Source: Phocoena phocoena
Taxonomy: Eukaryota; Chordata; Mammalia; Artiodactyla; Phocoenidae
Direction of reading: 5' to 3'
DNA length: 64,000 nt
Assembly (NCBI RefSeq): GCF_963924675.1
Contig: NC_089226.1
Coordinates: forward strand, 52,841,124-52,905,123
The notes beneath the pieces are model-generated. The model did no database searches. It was not told the DNA's origin and saw nothing but the letters and a program-made list of their open reading frames with translations. Made by a program: the position numbers and the translations under genes. Each line of letters opens with the position of its first letter. Position 1 is the first letter of the stretch. This document shows, one piece after another, positions 9,701-22,306 of the stretch.

Positions 9701-10915
9701 CTTTGTCTTTTCACTCTCTGTGTTTCTTTCTGTGTATTAGATATATCAGCTATGTCTCCCATTCTTGAAAGGGTGGCCTTATGTGGAAGGTATTCTGTGG
9801 GACCCCGTGGAACAATTCCCCCTGGTCACTAGAGCCAGGTGCTCCAGGGGTATCCCCTATATGGACTGCATGTGCCCTTCTGTTGTGTTTGGAGAGTAGT
9901 TGTTGAGAGTACACTGGTGGGTGAATTTGGCCCCCAGGCCAACTAGCTGGGATCTCATTTGTGACTGTTGTGGGTATGCTAGTGGGTAGGACTGGTGCTT
10001 GACCTGGCTGACTGACAGGTCCCACTATGACTGCTTTGGGTCTGCTGATGTGGTGGGGCTGTCCTCTAGCATGACTAGCTGCAGGACCCAGCTGTAACTA
10101 CTTCAGGCCTGCTGGAATGTGGTGTTGGCCCCAGTTGGGGTGGCTTCTTGAGTTGGGGGCCATGTTGCAGGAGCAGGATAGGTCATTCAGCTTGGGCAGG
10201 GTTGGTCTTCATGGGAACATTGGTGTGAGATGTACAGTCTTAGCTAGGTTGTTGGAGAGTGACAGAAATGGTGCCAGCCAGTGCCAGGCCAGTTAGGTGT
10301 AAGGAAAGTTAAAAGAAAGAAAGAGTGTCTGCCAGCTTTTTCATCCCCAGAGAAAGTGCCACCAGATCCCTGCCCCTACAGCACATGCCCTAAAGTTAAA
10401 CAATGAATCTCCTTCTCATATGACCCAGACACTTTTTAAGCTGCTGCCTCTGTGCTAGAACTTGGAGCGAGTTAGTTTGTGTGAGTGAAAACCCTTCAAG
10501 AATTTAAATTTTGGTTTTCAACAGCCCTCTGGCTCTCCTGTATGAAAGCCTTACTGGCTGTCAAAGCCAGATTTTATGGAGAATTGTCTTCCAAGTACAG
10601 GTCCCCTGGGCTGGGGAGCCTAACATGGGAGGTGAGACCCCTTGCTCTTCAGGGATACCTCTGATATTTTGGTTTCCCTCCCATTTGTGGGTCAGTGCAC
10701 CAGAGCTATGGATTCTAACTATACCATGTCTCTGTTGTTTCTTCCTATCTCATTGTGGCCTCTTCTATATACTCTTAGTTGTAGTAAATCTGTTCTGCTT
10801 ATCTTCATGCTGTTCTCAAAGATAGTTGTTCTATATGTAGTTGTAGTTTTAGTATGTCCATAGGAGGAGGTAAGCTCAAATTCTTCCTACTCTGCCTCCT
10901 TGACTTGGACTTCTG
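8971..10915 (-). mobile_element. Old L1 (L1-a), right part: ORF1 and 5' UTR
   Basis: Continuation of L1-a after the L1-Y1 insertion. About 8971-9700 is antisense ORF1: the order of recognisable words matches ORF1 of L1-Y1, for example the segment around 9230-9310. About 9700-10915 is the 5' UTR. The end at about 10880-10912 (ctactctgcctccttgact) resembles the 5' terminus of mammalian L1s, where a YY1-type CCATCTT motif usually sits, and compares with the L1-d 5' end at 26780-26820. The element is therefore 5'-complete. Confidence 0.85.
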
Positions 10916-11191
10916 TCTTTCTGTTTCTGTGACTAAAATATTTGAATGTCTCTTCTTACAATTGTTTCAAAATATCTAGGAACTATGAACACTTAGGTTG
11001 AACCAAGTTCTGAGTGATTGGTAAGTAGCCAGGCATAATTCAGAAAACAAGGGTTGTGTCTGAACTTAGCTACTGAGAAGTTCAACTCAAAGCTTATGTT
11101 CTTAGCCTTTCTTTCCTACGTCTTACCAGGCCTTCCTTGGCTCACATATGCTCCTGCTTCCTTTGTCTCTCCAAAGACCTTATTACAAAAT

Positions 11192-11193
11192 AC

Positions 11194-11243
<50 letters not shown>
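11192..11243. repeat. (CA)n microsatellite
   Basis: About 25 CA units with one early CG interruption. Likely length-polymorphic. Confidence 0.95.
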
Positions 11244-11245
<2 letters not shown>

Positions 11246-12029
11246 CTACACCTACTCTTACCCTATGTTGCCACCCTTTGATATTTCCCATCATTATTTC
11301 ACTGTCTTCTAATTACCTTTAAGAGTACATTTCCAAGTTGAATGGAAACACTTGTGGTTGCTTGTGCAAAAGAACATTTTTTAGAGAAAATCTTCATGGA
11401 GGAAAAGTTATCATTGGAAATAATATTTCAATCTCAACTTCCCAACCCTAGCAACTCAGACACTTCTAGAGCACTAGGGGAAGACCCCAGTGCTTCATTT
11501 GTTTAAAAAGCATCCAGTCCACCCCTTTCAACCGACTGAGATCACCTTTGGAAGACAAATGCTCTTATTTCAGTCTCCATAGGCAAGAAGCTCATCCAGC
11601 TTATTGAGGATGGAGGCACAAGCTTAGTGCAGAAAACAGATCTGGGGTCAGAGGAAAATGGCCACACAGTTCTTCTCAGTAGAGTTGACCTTTAGCCTAG
11701 TTGCCTCAGGAACCAGGCTACATCATCAACACAGACAAAATTAGATCCAGATCTCCAGAGTCTGTGGGAAATAGCATATTGTAGGCACTCAGTAAATATG
11801 TCCTCAGGAGACAACAGAGCACCTACTTTTGATTGATTCTGATGAAAGAATAAGCACCCAGAAATGGCATTATTAGCTGAAAATATAAACCCTGGGAACT
11901 TAGAGCAGAGAAAAGTTAATAGACAATCCAGGAGCACTTGCTTCCCTACTTATATAACCCCCACACATACAGAAAATATGATTTGGACACAGATAGTTCA
12001 TTAGTGCTAAGAGTTTTTGAAGCTCCTTC

Positions 12030-12130
12030 AAATATGTTGTATCACTGAACCAAAGCCACAGGTCTATGAGTGAGATAGAGCAAATATTATTATTCCCTTT
12101 CTACAAATGGAGAAACTGGCTTAAAGAAGG
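12030..12130 (-). mobile_element. MIR fragment (weak)
   Basis: Words such as ctacaaatggagaaactg preceded by attattattcccttt match the MIR core read in reverse. Strongly diverged. Confidence 0.45.
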
Positions 12131-12142
12131 AATGAGACACAT

Positions 12143-12190
12143 ACACACACATACGCATAATGCCAACAAACACACACACACACATGCACA
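12143..12190. repeat. Impure CA repeat
   Basis: Alternating ACACATACACAC-type sequence broken by non-CA bases. Confidence 0.8.
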
Positions 12191-12394
12191 CAATAATCCC
12201 ATTATTCTGTCATCTCAACAGTGGGATATGGACATAGCACAAGATGTTGGGCTGTTGTTCAGAGTAAGCAACAGATTAATTTTCAGTCTTCTTGAGTCAC
12301 CTCCACAGAGTGTGAGACAGAGGGTCTAAATTAAGTACAAGCAAGGATCTTGAGGAATTAGCAAGAATTCTTTCCCTATGCTAGCTTCCCTTTA

Positions 12395-12605
12395 AATTTT
12401 TAATTTGTATTTTTATTGAAGTATAACTTACATAGAGCTTAAATGCATAGTCCAGCCATTTTTGACTAATGCATGTACCCATGTAACCTCCAGTCCTACC
12501 AAGATACAGGACATTTCTATCACACCAGAAAGTTCCCCTGTGATCTTTTGCAGTCAACACACCTATCTCCAGTGGCCTTCTTTTAATGGCTCTGTAATAC
12601 TAAGG
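12395..12605 (-). mobile_element. Ancient L1 (L1M-type) 3' end fragment
   Basis: Starts tttttattgaagtataact and continues through a block resembling old L1M 3' UTRs in antisense. A related piece lies at 57640-57830. Subfamily not assigned. Confidence 0.6.
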
Positions 12606-12884
12606 AGCCAAGATAACAATTTCCATTATTGTTTATAGCAGGTAGAGGACTCCAGAAAATAGATCATCAGTCTCTAAAAGTAACCCGTAAGCTCCACCTT
12701 TATCTTTCTCTCTTAGAAAAATTTCTCACAACCCACTTACTCTAAATATATTAGAATCCTTTCCATAGTAGTTTTTCTACCCATCTAAGTAAAATGCCTG
12801 GATAGAAAGTATATTGTATGTTTTTACAGGAAAGACACCCACTCTTCATGCCTATCGAATAAACATGGTGTTTCTTTATGTACA
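12606..12884. other. Unassigned 280-bp stretch
   Basis: AT-rich, no long open frame and no recognisable repeat. It ends at the ragged left border of L1-c. Confidence 0.5.
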
Positions 12885-14420
12885 AAGATATCTTATCACT
12901 GTATACAATATCTGATTATGGTTTTGATTTATGTTTCCCTGATAATGAGTTGATGTTGAACATCTTTTCATGTGCCTGCTCGCCAGTATATGACTTCTTT
13001 GGGAAAATATATATTCTGATCATCTGCCCATTTTTTAATTGGATTTGTTTGTCTGTTGTTGTTGTTGAGTTGTATAGGTTCTTTATGTATTTTGGATGTT
13101 AACACCTTTTTGGGTATATGATTTACAAATATTTCTCCTATTTATTTCCTTCTCATTTTGTTGATGGTTTCCTTCACTGTGCATAAGTTTTTGGTTTGAT
13201 TTAACCCCATCAGTTTATTTTTGCTCTGTTTCCATTGCCTTTAGAGTCAGATCCACAAAAGCATTGCTGAGGCCAATGCTAATAAGGATATTGCCTATAT
13301 TTTCTTCTAGGAATTTTGTGGTTCAGCTCTTACATTCAAGTCTTTAATCCATTTTGAGTTAATTTGTGTATATGGTGTATGATAGTGTTCTAGTTTCATT
13401 ATTCTGCATGTGCCTGTCTAGGTTTCCCAGCACCATTTACTGAAGAGACTGTCCTTTCTCCACTGTGTATTCTTTGAAATACACATATTTAATTGTGTAT
13501 TTTTTCATAGATTAATTTTCCATAAAGCTGTGGGTTTATTTCTGTACTTTCAGTTCTGTTCCATTGATACATATGTCTGTTTTTGTGCCAACACCATACT
13601 GTTTTGATTACTGTAGCTTTGTTGTACAATTTGAAATCAGGAAGTGTGGTACCTCTAGATCTGTTCTTCTTTCTCAATATTTCTTTGGCTATTTAGGGTC
13701 TTTTATGGTTCCATACAAATTTTAGAATTATTTGTTCCACTTCTGTGAAATATGCAGTGTCATTTAGACAGGGATTGCATTGAATTTTAGGTTCCTTTGG
13801 ATGAATACTTGTAATAGTTTACAAGATTAATTCTTCCAATCCATAAACACAAAATAGCTGTCCATTTCTGTGTCTTCTTCAGTTTCTTTCCTCAGTGTCT
13901 ATAGCTTTCAGTGTATACATCTTTCACCTCCCTGGTTAAATTTATTCCTAGGTATTTTAAAAATTTTGATGCAATTATAAATGGGACTGTTTTCTTAAAA
14001 TCCCTTTCTGATAGTTTGTTATTAGTGTATAGAAGTGCCACAGATTTCTGTATATTAATTTGTATCCTGAAATTTTACTGACTTCATTTCTTAGTTCTAA
14101 TAATTTTGGGGTGGAGTCTTTAGGATTTTTTATATGTAATATCATGTCATCTCCAAATAGTAGCAGTATTACTTGTTCTTTACCATAGTGTTGCCTTTTC
14201 TTTTTTTTTTATGCCTAACAACTGAGGCTAGTACTTCCAATAATATGTTGAATGAGAGTGGTGACAGGGGGCATCCTTGTCTTGTTCTTGATCTTGGAGG
14301 AAAAGATTTCAGCTTTTTGTAATTGAGTATGATGTAAACTGTGGACTTATAATATATATACGGCTTTTATTATGTTGAGATACATTCCCTCTATACCCAC
14401 TTGATTGAGAGTTGTTTTTA
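12885..14420 (-). mobile_element. Old L1 (L1-c), left part: ORF2 RT to C-terminus
   Basis: Antisense ORF2 from near the C-terminal region (about 12885) through RT to about 14420, colinear with L1-Y1 positions about 2710-4210. The RT site region is near 14140-14160, where the plus strand reads atcatgtcatct. It stops at gattgagagttgttttt, and the next ORF2 sequence resumes at 26821, so L1-d split this element. The 3' UTR is not present. Frames are destroyed; the longest piece is 62 residues (13489-13677). Confidence 0.85.
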
Positions 14421-15175
14421 AATTGAAGTATATTTGTTTCAGATGTACAATGTAGTGATTTGATATTTTTATAGATTTTCATAGATTTCGGGATTATATT
14501 CCATTTAAAGTTATTGTAAAATATTGGCTCTATTCCTTGTGCTGTAAAATATATCCTTGTAGCTTGTTTATTTTAAACTTAGTAGTTCATACCTCTTAAT
14601 CCCCTACCCCAACATTACACCTCCCTTTTCCCTCTACCCTGTTAACCACTAGTTTATTTGCTATATCTATACATCCATTTTTGCTTTGTTGTACTCATCT
14701 GTTTATTTCATTTTTTCAATTCTACATATAAGTGATAATATACAATATTTGTCTTTCTCTGTCTGACATATTTCACTAAGGATAATATGGGTACATCCAT
14801 GTTGTTTCAAATGGCAAAATTTCATTCTTTTTTATAGTTGAGTAATATACCATTGTGTGTGTGTATGTATATAAATGTCAGCAGTTGATGGACATTTACC
14901 TTGCTTGTGTATCATGGATATTTTAAATACTGTTGCGATGAATATTGGAGTGCATGATATTTTCAAATCAGTGTTTTCATTTTCTTCAGATATATCCCCA
15001 GGAGTGGAAATCCTGGATCATATGATATTTATATTTTTAGTTTTTTGAGGAGCTGCCATACTATTTTCCACAGTGGCTGCAACAATCTACATTCCCATCA
15101 ACAGTGTACTGGGGTTCCCTTTTCTCCATATCCTTGCCAACATTTGTTTTTTGTGGTCTTTTTGATGATAGCCTA
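14421..15175 (-). mobile_element. Old L1 (L1-d), left part: 3' UTR and ORF2 C-terminus
   Basis: Begins aaattgaagtatatttg (3' end, antisense). It runs through the 3' UTR (to about 14750) and the ORF2 C-terminal region up to tttgatgatagcct at about 15158-15174, where L1-Y2 begins. Its other half is 22307-26820. About 1.5 kb of ORF2 that should lie between the halves is absent. Confidence 0.8.
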
Positions 15176-15573
15176 TCTTTTTGTTGTTGTTTGTTTGTTT
15201 GTTTTTAACATCTTTATTGGAGTATACTTGCTTTACAAAGGTGTGACAGTTTCTGCTTTATAACAAAGTGAATCAGGTATACATATACATATGTTCCCAT
15301 ATCTCTTCCCTTTTGTATCTCCCTCCCTCCCACCCTCCCTATCCCACCCCTCTAGGTGGTCACAAAGCACTGAGCTGATATCCCTGTGCAATGGGGCTGC
15401 TTCCCACTAGCTATCTCTTTTACGTTTGATAGTGTATATATGTCCATGCCATTCTCTCACTGTGTCACAGCTTACCCTTCGCCCTCCCCATATCCTCAAG
15501 TCCATTCTCTAGTAGGTCAGTGTCTTTATTCCCATCTTGCCCCTAGGTTCTTCATGCCCATTTTTTTTTTTTT

Positions 15574-16654
15574 TTAGATTCCATATATATGTGTTAGCAT
15601 ACGGTATTTGTTTTTCTCTTTCGGACTTACTTCACTCTGTATGACAGACTCTAGGTCCATCCACCTCACTACAAATAACTCAATTTTATTTCTTTTTATG
15701 GCTGAGTAGTATCCCATTGTATATATGTGCCACATCTTCTTTATCCATTCATCTGTTGATGGACACTTGGGTTGCTTCCATGTCCTGGCTATTGTAAATA
15801 GAGCTGCAATGAACATTTTGGTACATGACTCTTTTTGAATTATGGTTTTTTCAGGGTATATGCCCAGTAGTGGGATTGCTGGGTCGTGTGGTAGTTCTAT
15901 TTTTGTTTTTTAAGGAACCTCCATACTGTTCTCCATAGTGGCTGTATCAGTTTACATTCCCACCAACAGTGCAAGAGGGTTCCCTTTTCTCCACACCCTC
16001 TCCAGCATTTATTGTTTGTAGATTTTTTGATGATGGCCATTCTGACCAGTGTGAGAAGATATCTCATTGTAGTTTTGATTTGCATTTCTCTAATGATTAA
16101 TGATGTTAAGCATTCTTCCATGTGTTTGTTGTCAATCTGAACGTCTTCTTTGCAGAAATGTCTATTTAGGTCTTCTGCCCATTTTTGGATTGGGTTGTTT
16201 GTTTTTTGATATTGAGCTGCATGAGCTGCTTGTAAATTTTAGAGATTAATCCTTTGTCGGTTGCTTCATTTGCAAATATTTTCTACCATTCTGAGGGTTG
16301 TCTTTTGGTCTTGTTTATGGTTTACTTTGCTGTTTAAAAGTTTTTATGTTTCATTAGGTCCCATTTGTTTATTTTTGGTTTTTTTTCCATTTTGCTAGGA
16401 GGTGGGTCAAAAAGGATCTTGCTGTGATTTATGTCATGGAGTGTTCTGCCTATGTTTTCCTCTAAGAGTTTGAGAGTGTCTGGCCTTACATTTAGGTCTT
16501 TAATCCATTTTGAGTTTATTTTTGTGTATGCTGATAGGGAGTGTTCTAATTTCATTCTTTTACATGTAGCTATCCAATTTCCCAGCACTACTTACTGAAG
16601 AGGCTGTCTTTTCTCCATTGTATATCCTTGCCTCCTTTATCAAAGATAAGGTGA

Positions 16655-16700
<46 letters not shown>

Positions 16701-19405
16701 TTATCTCTTGGCTTTCTATCCTGTTCCATTGATTTATATTTCTGTTTCTGTGCCAGTACCATACTGTCTTGATTACTTTGTAGTATAGTCTGAAGTCAGG
16801 GAGCCTGATTCCTCCAGCTCCATTTTTCTTTGTCAAGATTGCTTTGGCTATTCGGGGTCTTTTGTGTTTCCATACAAATTGTGAAATTTTTTGTTCTAGT
16901 TCTGTGGAAAATGCCAGTGGTAGTTTTATAGGGACTGCATTGAATCTGTAGATTGCTTTGGGTAGTAGAGTCATTTTCACAATGTTGATTCTTCCAATCC
17001 AAAAACATGGTATATCTCTCCATCTATTTTTATCATCTTTAATTTCTTTCATCAGTGTCATATAATTTTCTGCATACAGGTCTTTTGTCTCCATAGGTAG
17101 GTTTATTCCTAGGTATTTTACTCCTTTTGTTGCAAAGGTAAATGGGGGTGTTTTCTTAATTTCACTTTCAGATTTTTCATCATTAGTGTATAGGAATGCT
17201 AGAGATTTCTGTGCATTAATTTTGTATTCTGCTACTTAACCAAATTCATTGATTAGCTCTAGTAGTTTTCTGGTAGCATCTTTATGATTCTCTATGTACA
17301 GTATTATGTCATCTGCAGACAGTGACAGCTTTACTTCTTTTCTGATTTTGATTCCTTTTATTTCTTTTTCTTCTCTGATTGCTGTGGCTAAAACTTCCAA
17401 CACTATGTTGAATAAAAGTGGTGAGAGTGGGCAACCTTGTCTTGTCCTTGATCTTAGTGGAAATGGTTTCAATTTTTCACCATTGAGGATGATGTTGGCT
17501 GTGGGTTTGTCATATATGGCCTTTATTATGTTGAGTTAAGTTCCATCCATGCCTACTTTCTGGAGGGCTTTTATCATAAATGGGTGATGAATTTTGTTGA
17601 AAGCTTTCTCTGTATCTATTGAGATGATTTTATGGTTTTTCTCCTTCAATTTGTTAATATGGTTATTAATATGTTAATATCAAATTGATTGATTTGCTAT
17701 ATTGAAGAATCCCAGCATGCCTGGGGTAAAGCCCACTTGTTCGTGGTCTATGTGCTGTTGGATTCTGTTTGCTAGTATTTTGTTGAGGATATTTGTGTCT
17801 ATGTTCATCAATGCCATTGGTCTGTACTTTTCTTTTCTTCTGACATCTTTGTCTGTTTTGGTATCAGGGTGATGGTGGTCTCGTAGAATGAGTTAGGGAG
17901 TGTTCCTCCCTGTGCTACATTTTGAAAGAGTTTGAGAAGGATAGATGTTAGCTCTTCTCTAAATGTTTGTTAGAATTCGCCTGTGAAGCCATCTGGCCCT
18001 GGGCTTTTGTTTGTTGGAAGATTTTTAATCACAGTTTCAATTTCACTGCTTGTGATTGGTCTGTTCATATTTTCTATTTCTTCCTGGTTCAGTCTTGGAA
18101 GGTTGTGCATTTCTAAGAAGTTGTCCATTTCTTCCAGGTTGTCCATGTTATTGGCATGTAGTTGCTTGTAGTAATCTCTCATGATCCTTTGTATTTCTGC
18201 TGTGTCAGTTGTTACTTCTTTTTCATTTCTAATTCTATTGATTTGAGCCTTCTCCCATTTTTTCTTGATGAGTCTGGCTAATGGTTTATCAATTTTGTTT
18301 ATCTTCTCATAGAACCAGCTTTTAGTTTCATTGATCTTTGCTATTGTTTCCTTCATTTCTTTTTTATTTATTTCTGATCTGATCTTTATGATTTCTTTCC
18401 TTCTGCTAACTTTGTGGTTTTTTTGTTCTTCTTTCTCTAATTGCTTTAGGTGTAACCTTAGGTTGTTTATTTGAGATGTTTCTTCTTTCTTAAGGTACAA
18501 TAGTATTGCTATAAACTTCCCTCTTAGAACTTCTTTTGCTGCATCCCATAGGTTTTGGGTCATCGTGTCTCCATTATCATTTGTTTCTAGGTATTTTTTG
18601 ATTTCCTCTTTGATTTCTTCAGTGATCTCTTTGTTCTTTAGTAGTGTATTGTTTAGCCTCCATGTGTTTGTATCTTTTACAGATTTTTTCCTGTAATTGT
18701 TATCTAGTCTCATAGGGTGTGGTCAGAAAAGATACTTGATATAATTTCAATTTTCTTAAATTTACCAAAGCTTGATATGTGACCCAAGATATGATCTATC
18801 CTGGAGAATGTTCCATGAGCACTTGAGAAGAAAGTGTATTCTGTTGTTCTTGGATGGATTGTCCTATAAATATCAATTAACTCCCTCTTGTTTAATGTAT
18901 CATTCAAAGCTTGTGTTTCCTTATTTATTTTCATTTTGGATTATCTGTCCATTGGTGAAAGCGAGGTGTTAAACTCCCCTAATATGATCACGTTACTATC
19001 GATTTCCCCTTTTATGGCCGTTAGTATTTGCCTTATGTATTGAGGTGCTGCTATGTTGGGTGCGTAAATATTTACAACTGTTATATCTTTATCTTGGATT
19101 GATCCCTTGATCACTATGTAGTGTCCTTCTTTGTCTCTTGTACTAGTCTTTCCTTTAAAGTCTATTTTGTCTGATAGGAGAATTGCTACTCCAGGTTTCT
19201 TTTGATTTCCATTTGCATGGAATATCTTTTTCCATCCCCTCACTTTCACTCTGTATGTGTCCCTAGGTCTGAAGTGGGTCTCTTGTAGACAGCATATATA
19301 CGGGTCTTGTCTTTGTGTCCATTCAACCAGTCTATGTCTTCTGGTTGGAGCATTTAATCCCTTTACATTTAAGGTAATTATCGATATGTATGTTCCTATT
19401 CCCAT
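15574..19405 (-). pseudogene. L1-Y2 ORF2: broken endonuclease-reverse transcriptase
   Basis: Decayed counterpart of 2233-6050. Main reading pieces: 19405-18941 (154 residues, endonuclease N-terminus), 18934-18710, 18713-17970 (linker and RT start, 247 residues), 17472-17236 (RT palm), 17094-16588, 16588-16334, 16121-15897 (Cys-rich region) and 15816-15574 (C-terminus). The endonuclease motif reads GEFNTS where L1-Y1 has GDFNTP. The RT motif reads LSADD instead of LFADD. A GT microsatellite in the body codes for a His-Thr run. At least six frame changes, so it is clearly dead. Codon order is colinear with L1-Y1 throughout. Confidence 0.92.
16657..16697. repeat. (GT)n microsatellite inside L1-Y2 ORF2
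   Basis: About 20 GT units where L1-Y1 (near 3318-3330) has only gtgtgtg. On the minus strand it encodes alternating His-Thr in the surviving 168-residue piece. Expansion from a short seed is the simplest explanation. Confidence 0.92.
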
Positions 19406-19463
19406 TTTCTTAATTGTTTTGGGTTTGTTATTGTAGGTCTTTTCCTTCTCTTGTGTTTCCAGC

Positions 19464-20396
19464 CTAGGGAAGTTCCTTTAGCATTTGTTATAAAGCTGGT
19501 TTGGTGGTGCTGAATAATCTTAGCTTTTGCTTGTCTGTAAAGGTTTTAATTTCTCCGTCACATCTGAATGAGGTCCTTGCTGGGTAGAGTAATCTTGGTT
19601 TTTAGGTTTTTCCCTTTCATCACTTTAAATATGTCCTGCCACTCCCTTCTGGCTTGCAGAGTTTCTGCTGAAAGATCAGCTGTTAACCTTATGGGGATTC
19701 CCTTATATGTTATTTGGTTGTTTTCCCTTGCTGTTTTTAATATTTTTTCTTTGTATTTAATTTTTGATAGTTTGATTAATATGTGTCTTGGCATGTTTCT
19801 CCATGGATTTATCCTTTATGGGCCTCTCTGTGCTTCCTGGGCTTGATTAACTATTTCCTTTCCCATATTAGGGAAGTTTTCAACTATAATCTCTTCACAT
19901 ATTTTGTCAGTCCCTTTCTTTTTCTGTTCTTCTTCTGGGACCCCTATAATTCGGATGTTGGTGCATTTAATATTGTCCCAGAGGTCTTTGAGACTGTCCT
20001 CAATTCTTTTCATTCTTTTTTCTTTATTCTGCTCTACAGTAGTTATTTCCACTATTTGATCTTCCAGGTCACTTATCTGTTCTTCTGCCTCAGTTATTCT
20101 GCTACTGATCCCTTCTAGAGAATTTTAATTTCATTTATTGTGTTATTCATGTTTATTTGTTTGCTCTTTAGTTCTACTAGGTACTTGTTAAACATTTCTT
20201 TTATTTTCTCCATTCTATTTCCATGATTTTGGATCATCTTTACTATCATTATTCTGAATTCTTTTTCAGGTAGACTGCCTATTTCCTCTTCATTTGTTTG
20301 GTCTGGTGGGTTTTTACATTGCTCCTTCATCTGCTCTGTGTTTCTTTGTCTTCTCATTTTGCTTATCTTACTGTGTTTGGGGCCTCGTTTTAGCAA
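19464..20396 (-). pseudogene. L1-Y2 ORF1: broken RNA-binding protein gene
   Basis: Counterpart of 6109-7002. Pieces: 20396-20115 (93 residues, basic N-terminus and start of coiled coil, from a Met 13 codons upstream of the one used in L1-Y1), 20052-19816 (RRM-like region with NIRIIGVPEEE) and 19794-19558 (C-terminal domain, PRHILIKLSK). It ends at a TAG at 19464-19466. The tryptophan that is a stop in L1-Y1 is intact here (RREWQD). Confidence 0.9.
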
Positions 20397-22306
20397 GCTG
20401 CACGTTCATAGTTCCCGTTATTTTTGGTGTCTGCCCCCAGTGGCTAAGGTTGGTTCAGTGTGTTGTGTAGGCTTCCTGTTGGAGGGGAGTAGTGCCTGTG
20501 TTCTGGTGGATGAGGCTGCATCACTTTTTTCTGGTGGGGAGGTCCACGTCTGGTGGTTTATTTTGGGGTGTCTGTGACCTTATGATTTTAGGTGGCCTCT
20601 CTGCTAATGGGTGGGGCTGTGTTCCTGTTTTGCTATTTGTTTTGCATACAGTGTCCAGCACTGTAGCTTGCTGGTCATTGGGTGGAGGTGGGTCTTGGCA
20701 TTGAGATGGAGATCTCTGGGAGATTTTCACCATTTGATATTATGTGGAACTGGGAGGTCTCTGGTGGACCAGTGTCCTGAACTTGGCTCTCCCACCTCAG
20801 AGGCACAGCCCTGATGCCTGGCTGGAGCACCAAGAGCCTGTCATCCACATGGCTCAGAATAAAAGGGAGAAAGAATGAGAGCAAGAAGGAAAAATATAAT
20901 TAAATTAAATTAAACATTTATTAAAATAAAAAACAACATAATTATTAAAAGAAAATTTTAAGTAATTAAAAAAAAAGAAAGGAGGAAGAGAACAACCAAA
21001 CCAAAAAAATAAATCCACCAATGATAACAAGCACTGAAAACTATACTAAACCCCCCCCCCAAAAACAGACAGACAGAACCCTAGGACAAGTGGTAAAAGC
21101 AAAGCTATACAGACAAAATCACACACAGAAGTGTACACATACACACTCCCAAAAAGAGAAATAAGGGGAAAAATATATATATATATCGGTGCTCCCAAAG
21201 TCCACCTCCTCAATTTGGGATGATTTGTTGTCTATTCAGGTATTCGGCAGTTGCAGGGTACATCAAGTTGACTGTGGAGATTTAATCCCCTGCTCCTGAG
21301 GCTGCTGGGAGAGATTTCCCTTTCTCTTCTTTGTTCGCACAGCTCCCTGGGTTCAGCTTTGGATTTGGACCCGCCTCTGCGTGTAGGTAGCCTGAGGGCG
21401 TCTGTTCTTCGTTCAGACAGGGCGGGGTTAAAGGAGCAACTGATTAGTGGACTCTGGCTCACTCAGGCCGGGATTGGGCGGGGGTACGGAATGCAGGCTG
21501 AGCCTGCGACGGCAGAGGCCATTGTGACATTGCACCAGCCTGAGATACGCTGTGTTTTCTTCTGGGGAAGTTGTCCCTGCATCACGGGACCCTGCCAGTG
21601 GTGGGCTGCACTTGCTCCCAGGAGGAGGTGTTGATAGTGCCTTGTGCTTGCACACAGGCTTCTTGGTGGCTACAGCAGCAGCCTTAGTGTCTCATGCCCA
21701 TCTCTGGGGTCCACACTGATAGCTGTGCCTCGCGTCCATCTCTGGAGCTCGTTTAAGCAGCACTCTGAATCACTTCTCCTTGCGCACCATGAAACAGAGG
21801 GAAGAAAAAGTCTCTTGCCTCTTCGGCAAGTCCAGACTTTTCCCCGGACTCCCTCCCAGCTAGCTGTGGCGCACTAGCCCCCTTCAGGCTGTATTCCCAA
21901 AACCAACCCCAGTCCTCTCCCTGGGCTCCAATCGAAGCCTGAGCCTCAGCTCCCAGCCCCGCCCGCCCCGGCGGGTGAGCAGACAAGCCTCTCGGGCTGG
22001 TGAGGGCTGATCGGCACCAATTGTCTGTGCAGGAATCTCTCTGCTTTGCCCTCTGCACCCCTATTGCTACGCGCTCCTCCGTGGCTCCAAAGCTTCCCCC
22101 CTCCGCCACCCGCAGTCTCCGCCCGCGAAGGGGCTTCCTAGTGTGTAGAAACCTTTCCTCCTTCACAGCTCCCTCCCACTGGTGCAGGTCCCGTCCCTAT
22201 TATTTTGTCTGTGTTTTTTCTTTTTTCTTTTGCCCTACCCAGGTACGTGGGGAGTTTCTTGCCTTTTGGGAGGTCTGGTGGGAGAGATTTCCCTTTCTCT
22301 TTTTTT
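20397..22306 (-). promoter_or_regulatory. L1-Y2 5' UTR (longest copy in window)
   Basis: About 1.9 kb. Colinear with the L1-Y1 5' UTR up to about 21935, then about 370 bp more, CpG-bearing around 21950-22130. The A-rich segment that is duplicated in L1-Y1 is single here. The distal end repeats a 22-bp word also found at 21307-21328 (see findings). Promoter role is inferred from position. Confidence 0.7.

Larger units (their letters stand above)
10916..12394. other. Non-L1 spacer between the two L1 blocks
   Basis: Unique-looking AT-moderate sequence. It holds a CA microsatellite (11192-11243), an impure CA stretch (12143-12190) and a weak MIR piece (about 12030-12130). No convincing coding potential: small open frames over the CA run only encode His/Thr repeats. 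Confidence 0.6.
15176..22306 (-). mobile_element. Second young-type L1 (L1-Y2), about 7.1 kb
   Basis: Same family as L1-Y1: matching 3' UTR (15207-15570), ORF2 (15574-19405), ORF1 (19464-20396) and 5' UTR (20397-22306). The tail is a TTTG-type run (15176-15206, antisense). It is more decayed than L1-Y1, with many frameshifts and stops, but has a longer 5' UTR, adding about 370 bp at 21935-22306. No clear target duplication is seen; tctttttt at both ends is too simple to count. It lies within L1-d. Confidence 0.9.

Noticed and set aside
11054..11322. Two frames encoding His/Thr repeats
   Set aside because: Translations of the CA microsatellite.
15176..22306. Target-site duplication tcttttt for L1-Y2
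   Set aside because: Low-complexity T-rich match of 7 bp next to a poly-T tail cannot be distinguished from chance.
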